Shown here: positions 46,655 through 56,133 of the stretch, piece after piece
Numbering within the stretch: the first letter of the stretch is position 1
Layout: each line of letters begins with the position of its first letter
Source of the DNA: Acorus gramineus
Lineage: Eukaryota; Streptophyta; Magnoliopsida; Acorales; Acoraceae
DNA: 64,000 bases
Direction: 5' to 3'
NCBI GenBank assembly: GCA_030737835.1
Contig: JAUJYN010000014.1
Span: 596,819-660,818, forward strand
Translations under genes and position numbers: made by a program
Notes under the pieces: model-generated
Database searches by the model: none
Told to the model about the DNA's origin: nothing
Seen by the model: only the letters and a program-made list of their open reading frames with translations

Positions 46655-49270
46655 TGTTATATATGTGTCACTTTTTGCCTTCTGGTCACCATTGGAGCAT
46701 TCTGGCAGTTTTTCAACTTTTTCTTTTTTTCGATCGGAACCGCTAAAATTTTGGACTTTTAGCTATCATCATGAGCTTGAGAACTCCGATTGAAAATCTA
46801 ACTGCACATTATGTGTCCTGGTGCCATTTCAAGCCACTCACAAAAATTTCATCGAATTCCGGTAACGTTCAGAATTTTGCAGTTCCGAATCGTATCCGGG
46901 TTTTGACCAAGCGAAAAGTCATTGGGAGACTTGACCAAGTCAAAGATGACTTTGACCAAGTCAAGTTTGACCCTTGACTTGGTCAAAATATTTTGTTTTC
47001 TAGTGTGGTTAGGTTGACCCAAGTCAAAGTTCACCTAACCTAGCTTAACCTAATTAATTCTAAGTGTGTGAGTGTGTGTGGTGACTTAAGGTCCACGCCC
47101 AAGAATAGTTGCCCCTATTCATCTTCTTCTCTCTCTCAAGCTCTCACAAATCTCTCTTTCCCTTCCCTTGTTTCCACCTTTTGATCTAGTAGAAGGTGTT
47201 GAAATGGAAAGCCATTGAAGGAGAAAAGCTTGGTAAGGACCCGATCTATCTTTCCATGGTCTCGGTTTCGATTTCCCCCTTGTTCACCTATTCTCTTAGC
47301 TCCCTTTTCTCCTCTGTTTTTCAGCCTTGCTAGGGGTAAGGGAGGTCTTGGTAGTGGTGGCTTTGGTGGTGGCGTTTCGGTGCGCGAAGAGCACCCGAAG
47401 TTCCTCCCCTTCCTTCCTCTCTTTAGGTGAGCTTTCCTCCCCCCTTTTTCTTGTGTAGATGCATGTTTAGGATGTGATTTTGGATGTGCAAGGGTTGCAT
47501 GAGTGTTAGGGGTGTGGGAGGGCTGAGGAAGGTGGTGGGTTTGGCTCGGGCGCGCGTGCGGGGTCATCCGCGCGCGTGCGTGCGAGTCTGCGCGCGCAGG
47601 CAGAGCAGGCGCGCGCAGTCGGGGGCGCTGGGGGAGTGCGCGCGGACGTTCGCGCGGAGCACTGCGCAGGGGCGCAGTGCGTGCTGTGCGCGCAGGGGTG
47701 CGCGCGGGGTGCTACACAGGGGCGCAGTACGCTCGGGTAGGCGCAGGGCTGGACGCGCGAGCGTGCGCACGAGCGTGCGGCGTGTCTGGGCGAGTGGGCA
47801 GGGGCGCGGGGCTGCGTGCGTGCGTGCGCACCCGTACGCATGCGTGCGGGTGGCCATGCGCATGGCTGCCGTGGGTGCGGGAATGTGTCAGGGCACTAAG
47901 ACTCGCGTGCGTACGGGACCGTATGCATGTTTGTCCGAGTGTTGGGTATTTCTATCATATTTCTTGCGTATTTGTGTATTTTACTCACCATTTTCGTTTC
48001 CCATGTCTTGCAGATCTTGACAAGCGATCACGCGATGACCCGGGTATTGGTGAGTGGGACAATCCAACCCAGTCGGGTGGCATTCGATGCACGTAGACGT
48101 GCATTGCCCTCCCCTGGGGCACCATAGTTGCATATTAGCTTGTAATAAATGTATAGTTATGCATGCATGATAAATATGATATATCCATGCCATCTTAAAC
48201 CTTGTATGCTAGGGATATGCACCCTTATATCATGTATAGCAGCCCTTGCATGCTTAGACACCCAGCTCGGACTATGCATGTTCCCATCTAGTTTAGTTTA
48301 ATTAAATCTAATGTGAGCATATAATTACAAGCATGCCTTAGAGAATATTGTAACCTTGCGGTTATGATATGTGTCCCCGCATCTTAGTTATGCGCCCTGG
48401 AGGAATTCTGAAGAATTCATGACATTATTTAGCGTTACCATCGGTGTCGACGGATCCATGAGGATCATATCCGCGTGAGTAGGCTGTCTTCTCCTTATGG
48501 TTGGGATCCGAGGTAGGAACTCCCCGGCGTTAGCTGGCCTGACAGAGGGCTCCCATCTGTAGGTGCCTCCGATGCGTTCGGACTGTGCTGATCGTGGGAG
48601 TATACCAGGTTGAGACTACGAGGGTGGGAGAGGCTACCTGGTGGGGCCAGGGGTGGAGAGCGGTCTAGTCTGCCCAAGAGGCCCATGTCACCCCTCGGAA
48701 AGGGAGAGGGTGAGGGGGAGGGAGGAAGTGGGTTGGCGATGTAGCGACCCACTGGATTGTGTAGTTACTGCCACTTAAGGGCTACGATTATTTGAGGTTA
48801 ATATGAATTTTGATGCATGGGTTGTGCTATTCACTGAGCGTGTGGCTCACCCCTCGCATATATTTTTCTCCAGTGATATCTGAGTCGGATCTGAAGGAGG
48901 AGCTCCCCGAGGCACATCAGCAGTAGCGGAGCAGCGTCACGTTCTGCGTGTGAGAGGCCATTCAGCATCCCTCTTTGATTGTATGTATTGTATTCCGTGC
49001 TTGGGCACATGTTTGTATTATATTTGGATGTCGTTGTATATATTGGCTCTCACAGGACAGTTGATTATGTATCGAGTCTGTAATATGTCTTTGAATTACA
49101 GATTCAGTCTTTTAGCTTCCGCTATTTGTGTATATATTATGTCAGCCTCATTGTTGTTTGTGTTGTCATTTTTGATGTTGTTTAGAGTATGTTATTGACC
49201 TCCTGTATAGACTGCTGATATCATATATACCATTGCCGCGTCCCGGGGACAGCCGCCCTGGGGCGTGACA
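46655..49270 (+). mobile_element. Tek2 3' LTR (2616 bp), shared with a second internal region
   Basis: Same termini as the 5' LTR. Splice-like module 48014-48049; GC-rich tract 47545-47935; final block ESDLKEELPE...TAG near 48880-48925. Directly after CA at 49270 comes AAAAGTTGGTATCAGAGC, so this LTR is also the 5' LTR of another, truncated copy. Confidence 0.95.
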
Positions 49271-49494
49271 AAAGTTGGTATCAGAGCCTGGTCCTGTTAG
49301 AGCCAATTGTTCTTTTTTCGTAGAGATGAGTCCTAGGATTTCTATATGAGTATTCTGATCCTAGTGTCTGGTTTTCTTAGGTTGCTGATATGCCTCCTCG
49401 CAGAGGAATGCGTGGACGTGGTCCCTCTCGACCTTTGGAGGTTCCCAGACCTACCAGAGGTGAGGATGCTACTGGAGAGTCCTCGGCTATGGGG
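49271..49494 (+). mobile_element. Second Tek internal start (PBS, leader, gag N-terminus), truncated
   Basis: Nearly identical to 41711-41937 but less damaged: PBS 49276-49287 is canonical and gag (ATG 49390) lacks the first frameshift. It stops after the codons for GESSAMG at 49494, where LTR-derived GC-rich sequence begins. It proves an LTR-internal-LTR-internal array. Confidence 0.93.
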
Positions 49495-49713
49495 AGCGGC
49501 AGTGCGGCAGTGCACCGAGGGTGCTGGGGTGCATGCGTGCGTGCGTGCGCATTCGTGCGTGCGCGTGCAGGGGGCCATGCGTGTGGCTGCCCGAGGGTTC
49601 GGGGAGGTGTCAGGGCACTCAGACTCGCATGCGTACGTGCGTGCTCACATGCGTGCGAGCCCGTATGCATGCTTGTTCGAGTATTGGGTATTTCTAATGA
49701 TTTCTATGTGTAA
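49390..49713 (+). CDS. Chimeric ORF: gag N-terminus fused to LTR GC-rich tract
   Basis: The first ~35 residues are the undamaged gag start (MPPRRGMRGRGPSRPLEV). After the 49494 junction the frame continues for ~70 codons through the alternating GC-rich LTR tract (repeated ACVRA/CACGC-type residues) to a stop at 49711-49713. Accidental fusion; no domain is recognised in the second part and expression is doubtful. Confidence 0.35.
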   Translation: MPPRRGMRGRGPSRPLEVPRPTRGEDATGESSAMGSGSAAVHRGCWGACVRACAFVRARAGGHACGCPRVRGGVRALRLACVRACSHACEPVCMLVRVLGISNDFYV

Positions 49714-51706
49714 ATTGTGTTGTTACTCACCAGATTGGATGCCCCTACCTTGCAGATCTCGTCGGATGGGATGCGCGAGGTCCCGGGTTGTAAGGTGAGT
49801 GGTTTGATTCCAATCCCCCCCCCTCTCTAGGGATGCGCTCGACCCGCATAGACGCGCGTCGCGCATCGATGGGGCCCCCTAGCTATAATATGTAAATACT
49901 ATGTAATGCATGTTATAATATGATGAAACCATGCCATATTAGACCTTGTATGCTAGGGATATGCATCCATATACCATGTATAGAGGCCCATACATGCCTA
50001 GACACCATGTCCCTTGATTTGAAAGCCCCGACCTACGCATGTTTCCCATTTTGTTTAAATTTATTTAAATCAAATGTGATTATATTGTTGTAAGCATGCC
50101 TTAGAGAATATTATAACCTTGTTGTTATAATATATGTTTCCCCGCATCTTAGTTATGCGCCCTGGAGGAATTCTTGAGAATTCATGACATTAGTAGTGTT
50201 AGAAATCGTTGTCGACGGATCCAACAGGATCGTATGCGCGTGAGTAGGCTGTCTTCTCCTTTTGGTTGGATCCGATGTAGGAACTCCCCGGCGTTGGCTG
50301 TACCTGACAGAGGGCTCCCGTCCGTAGGTACCTTCGATGTGTCGGACAGTACTGATAGTGGGAGTGGACTAGGTGGAGGCCACGAGGGTGGGAGAGGCTA
50401 CCGGGTGGACCAGGGGTGGAGAACGGTCTAGTCTGTCCCAAAGGACCCATGACACCCCTAAAGGGTGAGCGTGGGGTGGATCGGCGATGTTACGACCCTC
50501 TAACTTGTGTAGTTACTCCCGTATAGGGACTATGACTACTTTAAGGTTAATATGAGTGTGTTGATTGTTGTTATGCCTGTGTTTGATATCTCGATAGGCG
50601 AGTATCGAGAGTGGTTGTTTTCCATTGGGTTTCGCTTTGCGAACATGGGATCGTTCTCCCCTTCGTTGGATCCGATGTAGGAACTTCTCGGGTTTAGCTG
50701 TCCTGACAGAGGGCTCCCATCCGTAGGTACCACCGATGCATTCGGAAGAGTACTGATCGTGGGAGTATACCAGGTAGAGGCTACCCGGGGAAAGGGCTAC
50801 TGGCGGACCAAGGGTGTAGAGCGGTGAGTTGAGGAGATCGGGTTGTAGATACTACCCGGGAGAGGGTTAACGAATGATGTTACGGGCGTGGGAATCGTTC
50901 TCTCTTCCATAAGTCCCAAGAGTCTCCCTCCAGGAGTGAGGGTAAGGATGAGGTGAAGATTATCGCCGCGTGACCCATTCGTTGTTCGACCGTTCCCATA
51001 GTTGGTGGGTCCGGTCTTGAATCGATGTTCAAGGACATCGTTGGGCGATTATCTAGATGTAGATGATCCAGTAGTGTTGAGTAGACCAGTAAATCCGGGC
51101 CTCTTCGACCGACGGTATGGTCTCTCCCCATAAGTCCCAAAAGACTCCCTCCGGGAGTGAGGGTGGGGGTGAGGTTGGTCGCGCCGCCGCGTGACCCAGT
51201 TATCCATGGGTTTCTACCCATGTTTTCCTTGAAAGGAAATTGATTATGTATTGAACTGTAGAATGGTGATTGGTTTCCAACCACTCACTGAGCTTGTAGC
51301 TCACCCCTCGCATACTGTTTCTTTTCAGGGGCAGTGTTGGGCGTGGAGCTGGAGCTTCCTGTGGTGTGGTCTTATGGGCGTGGAGCGTTCTGTCGGCAGG
51401 TGGCGTGTGCGAGGCTGTCAGCATTCCTAGAGTCATTTATGCCTTGCAAATCGGGCATGTGGCACAGGTTGTATTTTCTTTGGTCTAGAATTGGCTTTCA
51501 CAGGACATTTATTGTGTATTCGGGTCTGTAATAATGTTTTTGATTTACAGACATTGTTATATATTATGCTTCCGCTTTTCAATCAGTTATCATTATCTTG
51601 CTTTGCCACCTTGTGTATTGTTGTTGGTGTCCTTATTGACCTCAGGTATTGATAGCTAATATTTATTATTGCCACGTCTCGGGGACGGTCGCCCTGGGGC
51701 GTGACA
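49495..51706 (+). mobile_element. Mosaic LTR remnant
   Basis: Four segments of alternating family: LTR-A-like GC-rich tract (49495-49690), LTR-B-like (49690-49890, with a 39-nt module 49756-49794 between TTGCAG and GTGAGT), LTR-A-like U5 (49900-50560, with AGGAATTCTTGAGAATTC) and LTR-B-like (50571-51706). At 50570 the join reads TGTTATGCCTGTGTTTGATATC, so an LTR-B start is fused to an interior segment. The right end is the authentic terminus of the 38815-51706 insertion. Confidence 0.8.
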
Positions 51707-52621
51707 CTGCACTCCATGGGCAGATTCATCACGGGGAGTCCACGCTCTCGACATCATCCAGTAGCACTCTCCCGGTGTGGCCTCTATCTGGTAGCCTCCC
51801 AAGCCCACTATCTCTGCCATATGGGTGCACCAACAAGCATAGTATCTGGGAGCACCTAACGGGGCTCTAGCCTCAACCGGGCAGCTACAACGCACAATGA
51901 TATATCGAAGTGACTTCAGATGCCACTATGGAACCCAGTCCACAAGCAATCGCCCACCAAGCTGCAATAGGATGCACCCAATCCCGATCGTACGCATCAC
52001 CACTCGCTACAACACCTTCCAAGTGAGAGGAAAAATCCATCATCAATTTGATGCTTCAAAGGTATTCCTTGACTGGGAAAAGAACCTTGGCAGGGCACCA
52101 TGAGGTCCCGATATAGGATATCCCGACAACCAAACAAGGAACACGGAGTACCCTAGCCCGGGTCTCAATGCTGACCCTGCAAGGCCCCTTAATCCTGAGT
52201 AGGAAGGCTAGAAGAAGACATCACCCCTTAATGAGCAATACTCCACTTGAAACTGGCACCGCACGCAAACTCAATGGTTACCAGCAATACCAATGTGTGG
52301 GAAAGAAGCTCCATTATCGAGACGCAATCCATACCTTAGAAATTGTGACCAATTCATCACTATCACACTACTAGGCTAGAATCTCCTACCCAAGCCTTAA
52401 TCCCACAACAAGAGATCCAACAACTGACCCTAACCAGTCGACCCAGTCGACAACTTAAGGGTGGGTCCAGGGGGGTCACGTCCACGTCAACGGATGCGAG
52501 GAGGCATGTCAGCAACCTAAGATAACTTCTAAAACAAGAGTACTCGGATGGCAATCCTACGACTCATCATCTATACGACTAGACTTAGGCTCTGACAGGA
52601 CCAGGCTCTGATACCAACTTT
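51707..52621 (-). mobile_element. NA1 internal 5' half: PBS, leader and gag echo
   Basis: Read leftward from the 5' LTR: PBS 52605-52616, leader, a gag-start echo near 52508 (MPPRIR then stop), and ~800 bp without a usable frame. NA2 carries the same sequence at 59902-60197 and 62886 onward, including the early stop, so the loss of gag predates both insertions. Positions 51707-51711 are the second CTGCA. Confidence 0.85.
52605..52616 (-). other. Primer-binding site of NA1
   Basis: GCTCTGATACCA on the plus strand, reverse complement of TGGTATCAGAGC, five bases inside the 5' LTR edge at 52622. Confidence 0.9.
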
Positions 52622-53237
52622 TGTCACGCCCCAGGGTGGCCGTCCCCGAGACGTGGCAATAATAAAATATCAGCTATCAATACCTGAGGTCAATAAAGAC
52701 TCCAACAACAACACACAAGGTGGCAAAGCAAGGATAATGATAACTGACTGAAAAGTTGAAGCATAATATATAAACAATGTCTGTAAATCAAAAACATTAT
52801 TACAGACTCGAATACACAATCACTGTCCTGTGAGTGCCAAGTCTAGACCAAAGAAAATACAACCTGTGCCACATGCACGATTTACAATACATACAATGAC
52901 TCTAGGACTGCTGACAGCCTCGCACTCGCCATCCATATACAAGTGTTGTGCCCAAGTACGGATAACAATACATACAAGCAAAGAAGGGGGATGCTGATGG
53001 CCTCTCACTCGCAGAACCCATAACTTTTACTACAGGAATCCAGTTGATCTAATTCCACTTTTGTATGAAAGCTAACTCAAAACTGATCATCTCATAATAA
53101 AATCATATTTAAACCTCTTCATCTTGGATTTTAACAAAATCAAATCCAAATACCAAATTGGAAATACATAACTTCGAGGAGAAAAATTATGTAGCCAAAT
53201 TTTCAATCAGAGCGCTCCAAATGACACAGGCATAACA
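52622..53237 (-). mobile_element. NA1 5' LTR (616 bp, chimeric)
   Basis: Same three-part chimera as 36379-36993, with the same two junctions. Ends ...GACACAGGCATAACA at 53237, followed by the TSD GCTTG. Because both LTRs of an element are copied from one template, the chimera existed before this insertion. Confidence 0.93.
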
Positions 53238-53390
53238 GCTTGCCTTTGGGGTGGGGCTGCCTTGATGGCATGATTTGCTTAAGTACAAGCTCCCTAATTT
53301 AAAATTTTCTCTCCATTACTTTCTTTTCAAATACCCTTGCCACCCTCCTCTGGTAGGCCTGGGCATGGCACGTGGCTCTTACTTTCGTCT
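53238..53390 (-). pseudogene. Tat/Retand-like integrase, upstream half of the NA1 target
   Basis: Minus-strand frame reads HAQAYQRRVARVFEKKVMER, then KF, an in-frame TAA, and ELVLKQIMPSRQPHPKGK up to the TSD, typical of the region before the GPF/Y motif in Tat integrases. It continues into LQPTWEGPY at 36378. The 5' side is lost at about 53390, where poly-T and tandem repeats start. Confidence 0.82.
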
Positions 53391-53427
53391 TCTTTTTTTT
53401 TTTCGGTTTGTGGGTTTTTTTATTTAG

Positions 53428-53905
53428 GAAAGCATGTAAACAAATATGTGCATGAATGAGGAATGAAAGCTGTTCAGCATTGTATTTTTTTTTTTTTTTT
53501 TGGAAAGCATGTAAACAAATATTTATAGCAGTTGAAAGCATAAGCTGATAAACAAATCTTTTTTGTTTTGGTTTTTTGTGGAAGGCATGTAAACAAATAC
53601 GTGCATGAATGAGGAATGAAAGCTGTTTAGCATTGTATTTTGGATTTTTTTTGGTTTTTCGAAAAGCATGGAAACAAATATTTACAGGAGTGAGGAATGA
53701 AAGCTGATTGGCATGTAGTTTTTTTGGATTTTTTGGTTTGTTTAGGAAAGCATGTAAACAAATATTTACAGGAGTGAGGAATGAAAGCTGTTTAGCATGT
53801 ATATTTTTTTTGGATTTTTTTTTTGTTTAGGAAAGCATGTAAACAAATATGTACATGAATTCCGAAAACATAAGCTGATAAACAAATCTTTTCTTCTTTG
53901 TTGTT
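53428..53905. repeat. Imperfect tandem repeat, about six units of 77-86 bp
   Basis: Units share GGAAAGCATGTAAACAAATA followed by GAATGAGGAATGAAAGCTG and a T-rich spacer. Unit starts are near 53430, 53504, 53581, 53660, 53745 and 53828. The last and second units end in AAGCATAAGCTGATAAACAAAT-type wording, suggesting a higher-order pair. Not seen elsewhere in the window. It sits between the Tat integrase scrap and the region before the Tat LTR. Confidence 0.85.
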
Positions 53906-54008
53906 GAAAACATAAACAAATGTTTGAAAATAGGAAAGTATGTAAAAGATAGTATATGTATAGTACTGGAGAGTGGCCTCCAGGAAATGATGGTGCAAGG
54001 TGAGTCCT

Positions 54009-54245
54009 CTAAGGAGGCTCAAACTGAAGGATCTTCAGGGAGATGATACATGAATTATCTAATGTATCATTGGTTGTGTGTTGATTCTCCTCTATTTTGA
54101 AGCGCGTTTGGTGCCTTCTCAACCATTGCTGCTCAGCATCTATTTTGATAGCATCTATTAGAATATCAAAGCCTGAATGCTGTTGAAAGCGCAAGTGGCG
54201 CTTGATCTGCCATAGACCCTTAATAGGAAGAGAATCTTTTCTCAA
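54009..54245 (-). CDS. Hypothetical ORF, 78 codons, unrecognised
   Basis: Opens MRKDSLPIKGLWQIKRHLRF on the minus strand and is rich in Lys, Arg, His, Ile and Gln with a predicted helical middle (LIDAIKIDAEQQWLRRHQTR). It has non-repetitive, protein-like composition, unlike the GC-tract frames. It lies immediately left of the Tat LTR 3' end, so it could be flank, a fragment of a host gene or part of the Tat element. No homologue is visible in the window. Confidence 0.25.
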   Translation of the reverse strand: MRKDSLPIKGLWQIKRHLRFQQHSGFDILIDAIKIDAEQQWLRRHQTRFKIEENQHTTNDTLDNSCIISLKILQFEPP

Positions 54246-54255
54246 AGGGGGGGCT

Positions 54256-55509
54256 TGTCAGTATCGGATTTCAGAAGGGAAATAAGGAATGAAAGGCAGG
54301 GGGGCCCTTTCTTCCTTCCTCTTCGGCTACTCCGATGGTCTGCTTGTGCGTGTGGGGGGGTTCTTCAAAGGCTCGGATCCGGAGAGCTGCGCCTTGGCGG
54401 GCTCGGTCAGATCGTCTCTTAGAAGGGGTGGTGGGGGTTTTCGTTTCTGGCTGAGGCGGCCGACAGGTCCTTAGGAGGATTCAGAGGTTGTTGTGATCGC
54501 CATCTGCTTTTTTTAAAAAGCTGGAAAAGTTGGGGGGAATTTGATCACCTTCGTGGGGGAGTTTGTGGGGTCTCCGCTCTGAGACATGGATATGCTGTAC
54601 ACAGAGGTGAAGACAGGGATCCTCTTCTGCTTCGGGAACCTGACTAAAGGAGAATTGGGACTTGAGGTGGGCTAGGGAAGGGCCGGCTAGTTGGTTTTAG
54701 CCGCCTGGTGGGGGGCGGCTAGTTGTGGGTAGCCGCCTGGTGTCTGGTTCAATTTGGGCAGAACCTAGGTAGGGTTTGATTTGGGTGTTTGGCAGAGGTT
54801 AAGCTAGGTTTAACATGGGTTTTGGAGAGTGGATTTGGAGAGTGGTTTGGTATAGAAAATGGGTTTCTCTCTCACTTTTCTCTCAAGGGTTTGAGGTGGT
54901 GGTGTGGCTTGATGGTTGGGAATGTGGGTGGTTGGGGTTATTGATGGGTATTGAATGTGTATTGATTCTTATGGATATGAATTGGTTGCCTCCCTATTTA
55001 TAGTAAAAACAAGGTATGGGAATGCCCACTGGACAATAGATCAAAATGGGTAATAAGGTGCTTGATTTGACCTCCCCTTAGATCTTTGTTCTCTGACAGT
55101 GTCCAGGTGAGGGGCGGCTACTCTCAGGTAGCCGCCCCCATCATAACCTGCCATATGTCCCATCTCTGACAAGCGGTGGCTTGGGTCGGTTACTAAGGAT
55201 GAACCGGCTAAGATGGGGCGGCTAGAAGGGACAATCCACCGCAATCATGCTTGCTTTATGTCCCATCCAGGAAGGCGGTTTGGGGTCAGTCAGGGGGGCG
55301 GCTAGTTGAAACTAGCCGCCCTGCATGGGGTGGCTACTCTCAAGTAGCCGCCCCTGTCCAGACTCAGATATATTTCTAAGTGTTGGACTTTAGGGTTTTC
55401 GGTTTCGGTTTCTGAGGGAGTTTTCTATTGAATGTCCAAATATGGTTGTTTCCAGTATTACTTGAAGTAAATTTCTTTTCTTTGGACGGTCAAAATTAGG
55501 GTATCTACA
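54256..55509 (-). mobile_element. Tat/Retand-like LTR, complete (1254 bp)
   Basis: In element orientation it starts TGTAGATACCCTAATTTTG (right end 55509), a start familiar from Tat/Ogre-type LTRs, and ends ATCCGATACTGACA (54256). PPT-like GATGAGGGACAAT lies just upstream (55510-55522), so this is a 3' LTR. TATA block 54995-55002 (minus). It contains at least five hairpins of GGCGGCTA/TAGCCGCC. Aligned with the truncated plus-strand copy 5777-6859. Confidence 0.8.
54995..55002 (-). promoter_or_regulatory. TATA box of the minus-strand Tat-like LTR
   Basis: TATTTATA on the plus strand, TATAAATA on the element strand, at the same LTR position as 6135-6142. Confidence 0.55.
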
Positions 55510-56133
55510 ATTGTCCCTCATCGGATGGAGTCTTTGTGTGAAACAGAAAGACTTCGATCAATGATAAGGAAAGAGACCCTTATTTTGGCCAGCCCAACCT
55601 TCAAGAAGTTTAGGACACATGACCAAATACCATTCAGGGAGATAATTTAGGTCATCAGATGCTGGATTTTGACTAGAATAGTTTCTAAGGAGTGATCCAG
55701 GTGGGACAGTGAGTAAAAGTAAAGAAGCGAGTGATCCAACCCGCAGACGGGGTTCTTAGCCATTGTACACAGAGCAGCCTAGCGTCATTTTCCTCATGCC
55801 TACCATACCCATGCTTGGGTAGCTCAGCAAAGAGGGGATATCGCCGACAGAAAGAAAGAAAAGGTGTGTTTGATTTGGTGAATTGGATCATTCAAAATAG
55901 AAAGATTCTGGAAAAGAACCAGAACTGAGGAAATTTGAACTGAACGGTATTTGGAATTTGTGGTAAAACTTTGAGAAAGTTGTGTTTGATCAAGTAAAAC
56001 TTGGAAATAAACCAATACATGGCTGTTTGTTTTTAGAAAACTTGGAAATAAGAGTGTTTCGAGAAGTTGGCAAGGGGCGGCTAGTAGTGCTTAGCTGGCA
56101 AGGAGGGGAGGCTAGTTGTATTTAGCCGTCGAT
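55510..56133 (-). other. 3' internal region of the Tat-like element; no gene seen
   Basis: AT-rich sequence upstream of the Tat PPT with no long frame. More GGCGGCTA-type half-hairpins near 56083-56128. Interrupted at 56133 by the NA2 5' LTR, with GTCGA at the junction. Confidence 0.5.

Larger units (their letters stand above)
39127..49270 (+). mobile_element. Tek2: Tekay/Del-type chromovirus, nearly intact
   Basis: 5' LTR 39127-41710, PBS 41716-41727 (one mismatch), gag-pol 41830-46606, PPT 46642-46654, 3' LTR 46655-49270; 10144 bp. Both LTRs have TG/CA termini and full coding architecture lies between them. Left flank TTATT (39122-39126) is not repeated after 49270; instead a second PBS and gag start follow, so the 3' LTR is shared with a further internal region. 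Damage: two frameshifts in gag, two TAG codons in gag-pol, and a PBS substitution. Confidence 0.95.
38815..51706 (+). mobile_element. LTR insertion with TSD CTGCA, expanded by Tek2 and rearranged
   Basis: Left end TGTTGTGCCTGTGTCATC (38815), right end GCCCTGGGGCGTGACA (51706), perfect CTGCA at 38810-38814 and 51707-51711. NA2 shows the empty site: its sequence runs through ...GAGTGCATGATGCTGGAG without a break. Between the ends lie a 312-bp LTR head, all of Tek2, a second partial Tek internal region and a mosaic LTR tail. It entered NA1 as one LTR-B-type insertion and was enlarged later. Confidence 0.88.
36379..53237 (-). mobile_element. NA1: non-autonomous LTR element with short chimeric LTRs, TSD GCTTG
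   Basis: 3' LTR 36379-36993, PPT 36994-37005, internal 37006-38814 and 51712-52621, PBS 52605-52616, 5' LTR 52622-53237. Perfect duplications GCTTG (36374-36378, 53238-53242) show one insertion into a Tat integrase frame. The internal region, without the 38815-51706 insertion, is only about 2.7 kb. It keeps gag start wording (MPPR...), protease onset, the RT core and integrase/chromodomain scraps with large deletions between them. The two LTRs differ at roughly 15-18 positions by eye. It cannot encode its own enzymes and must have moved in trans. Confidence 0.93.

Noticed and set aside
53428..53905. CRISPR-like array
   Set aside because: Units are imperfect head-to-tail repeats without unique spacers, in plant DNA.
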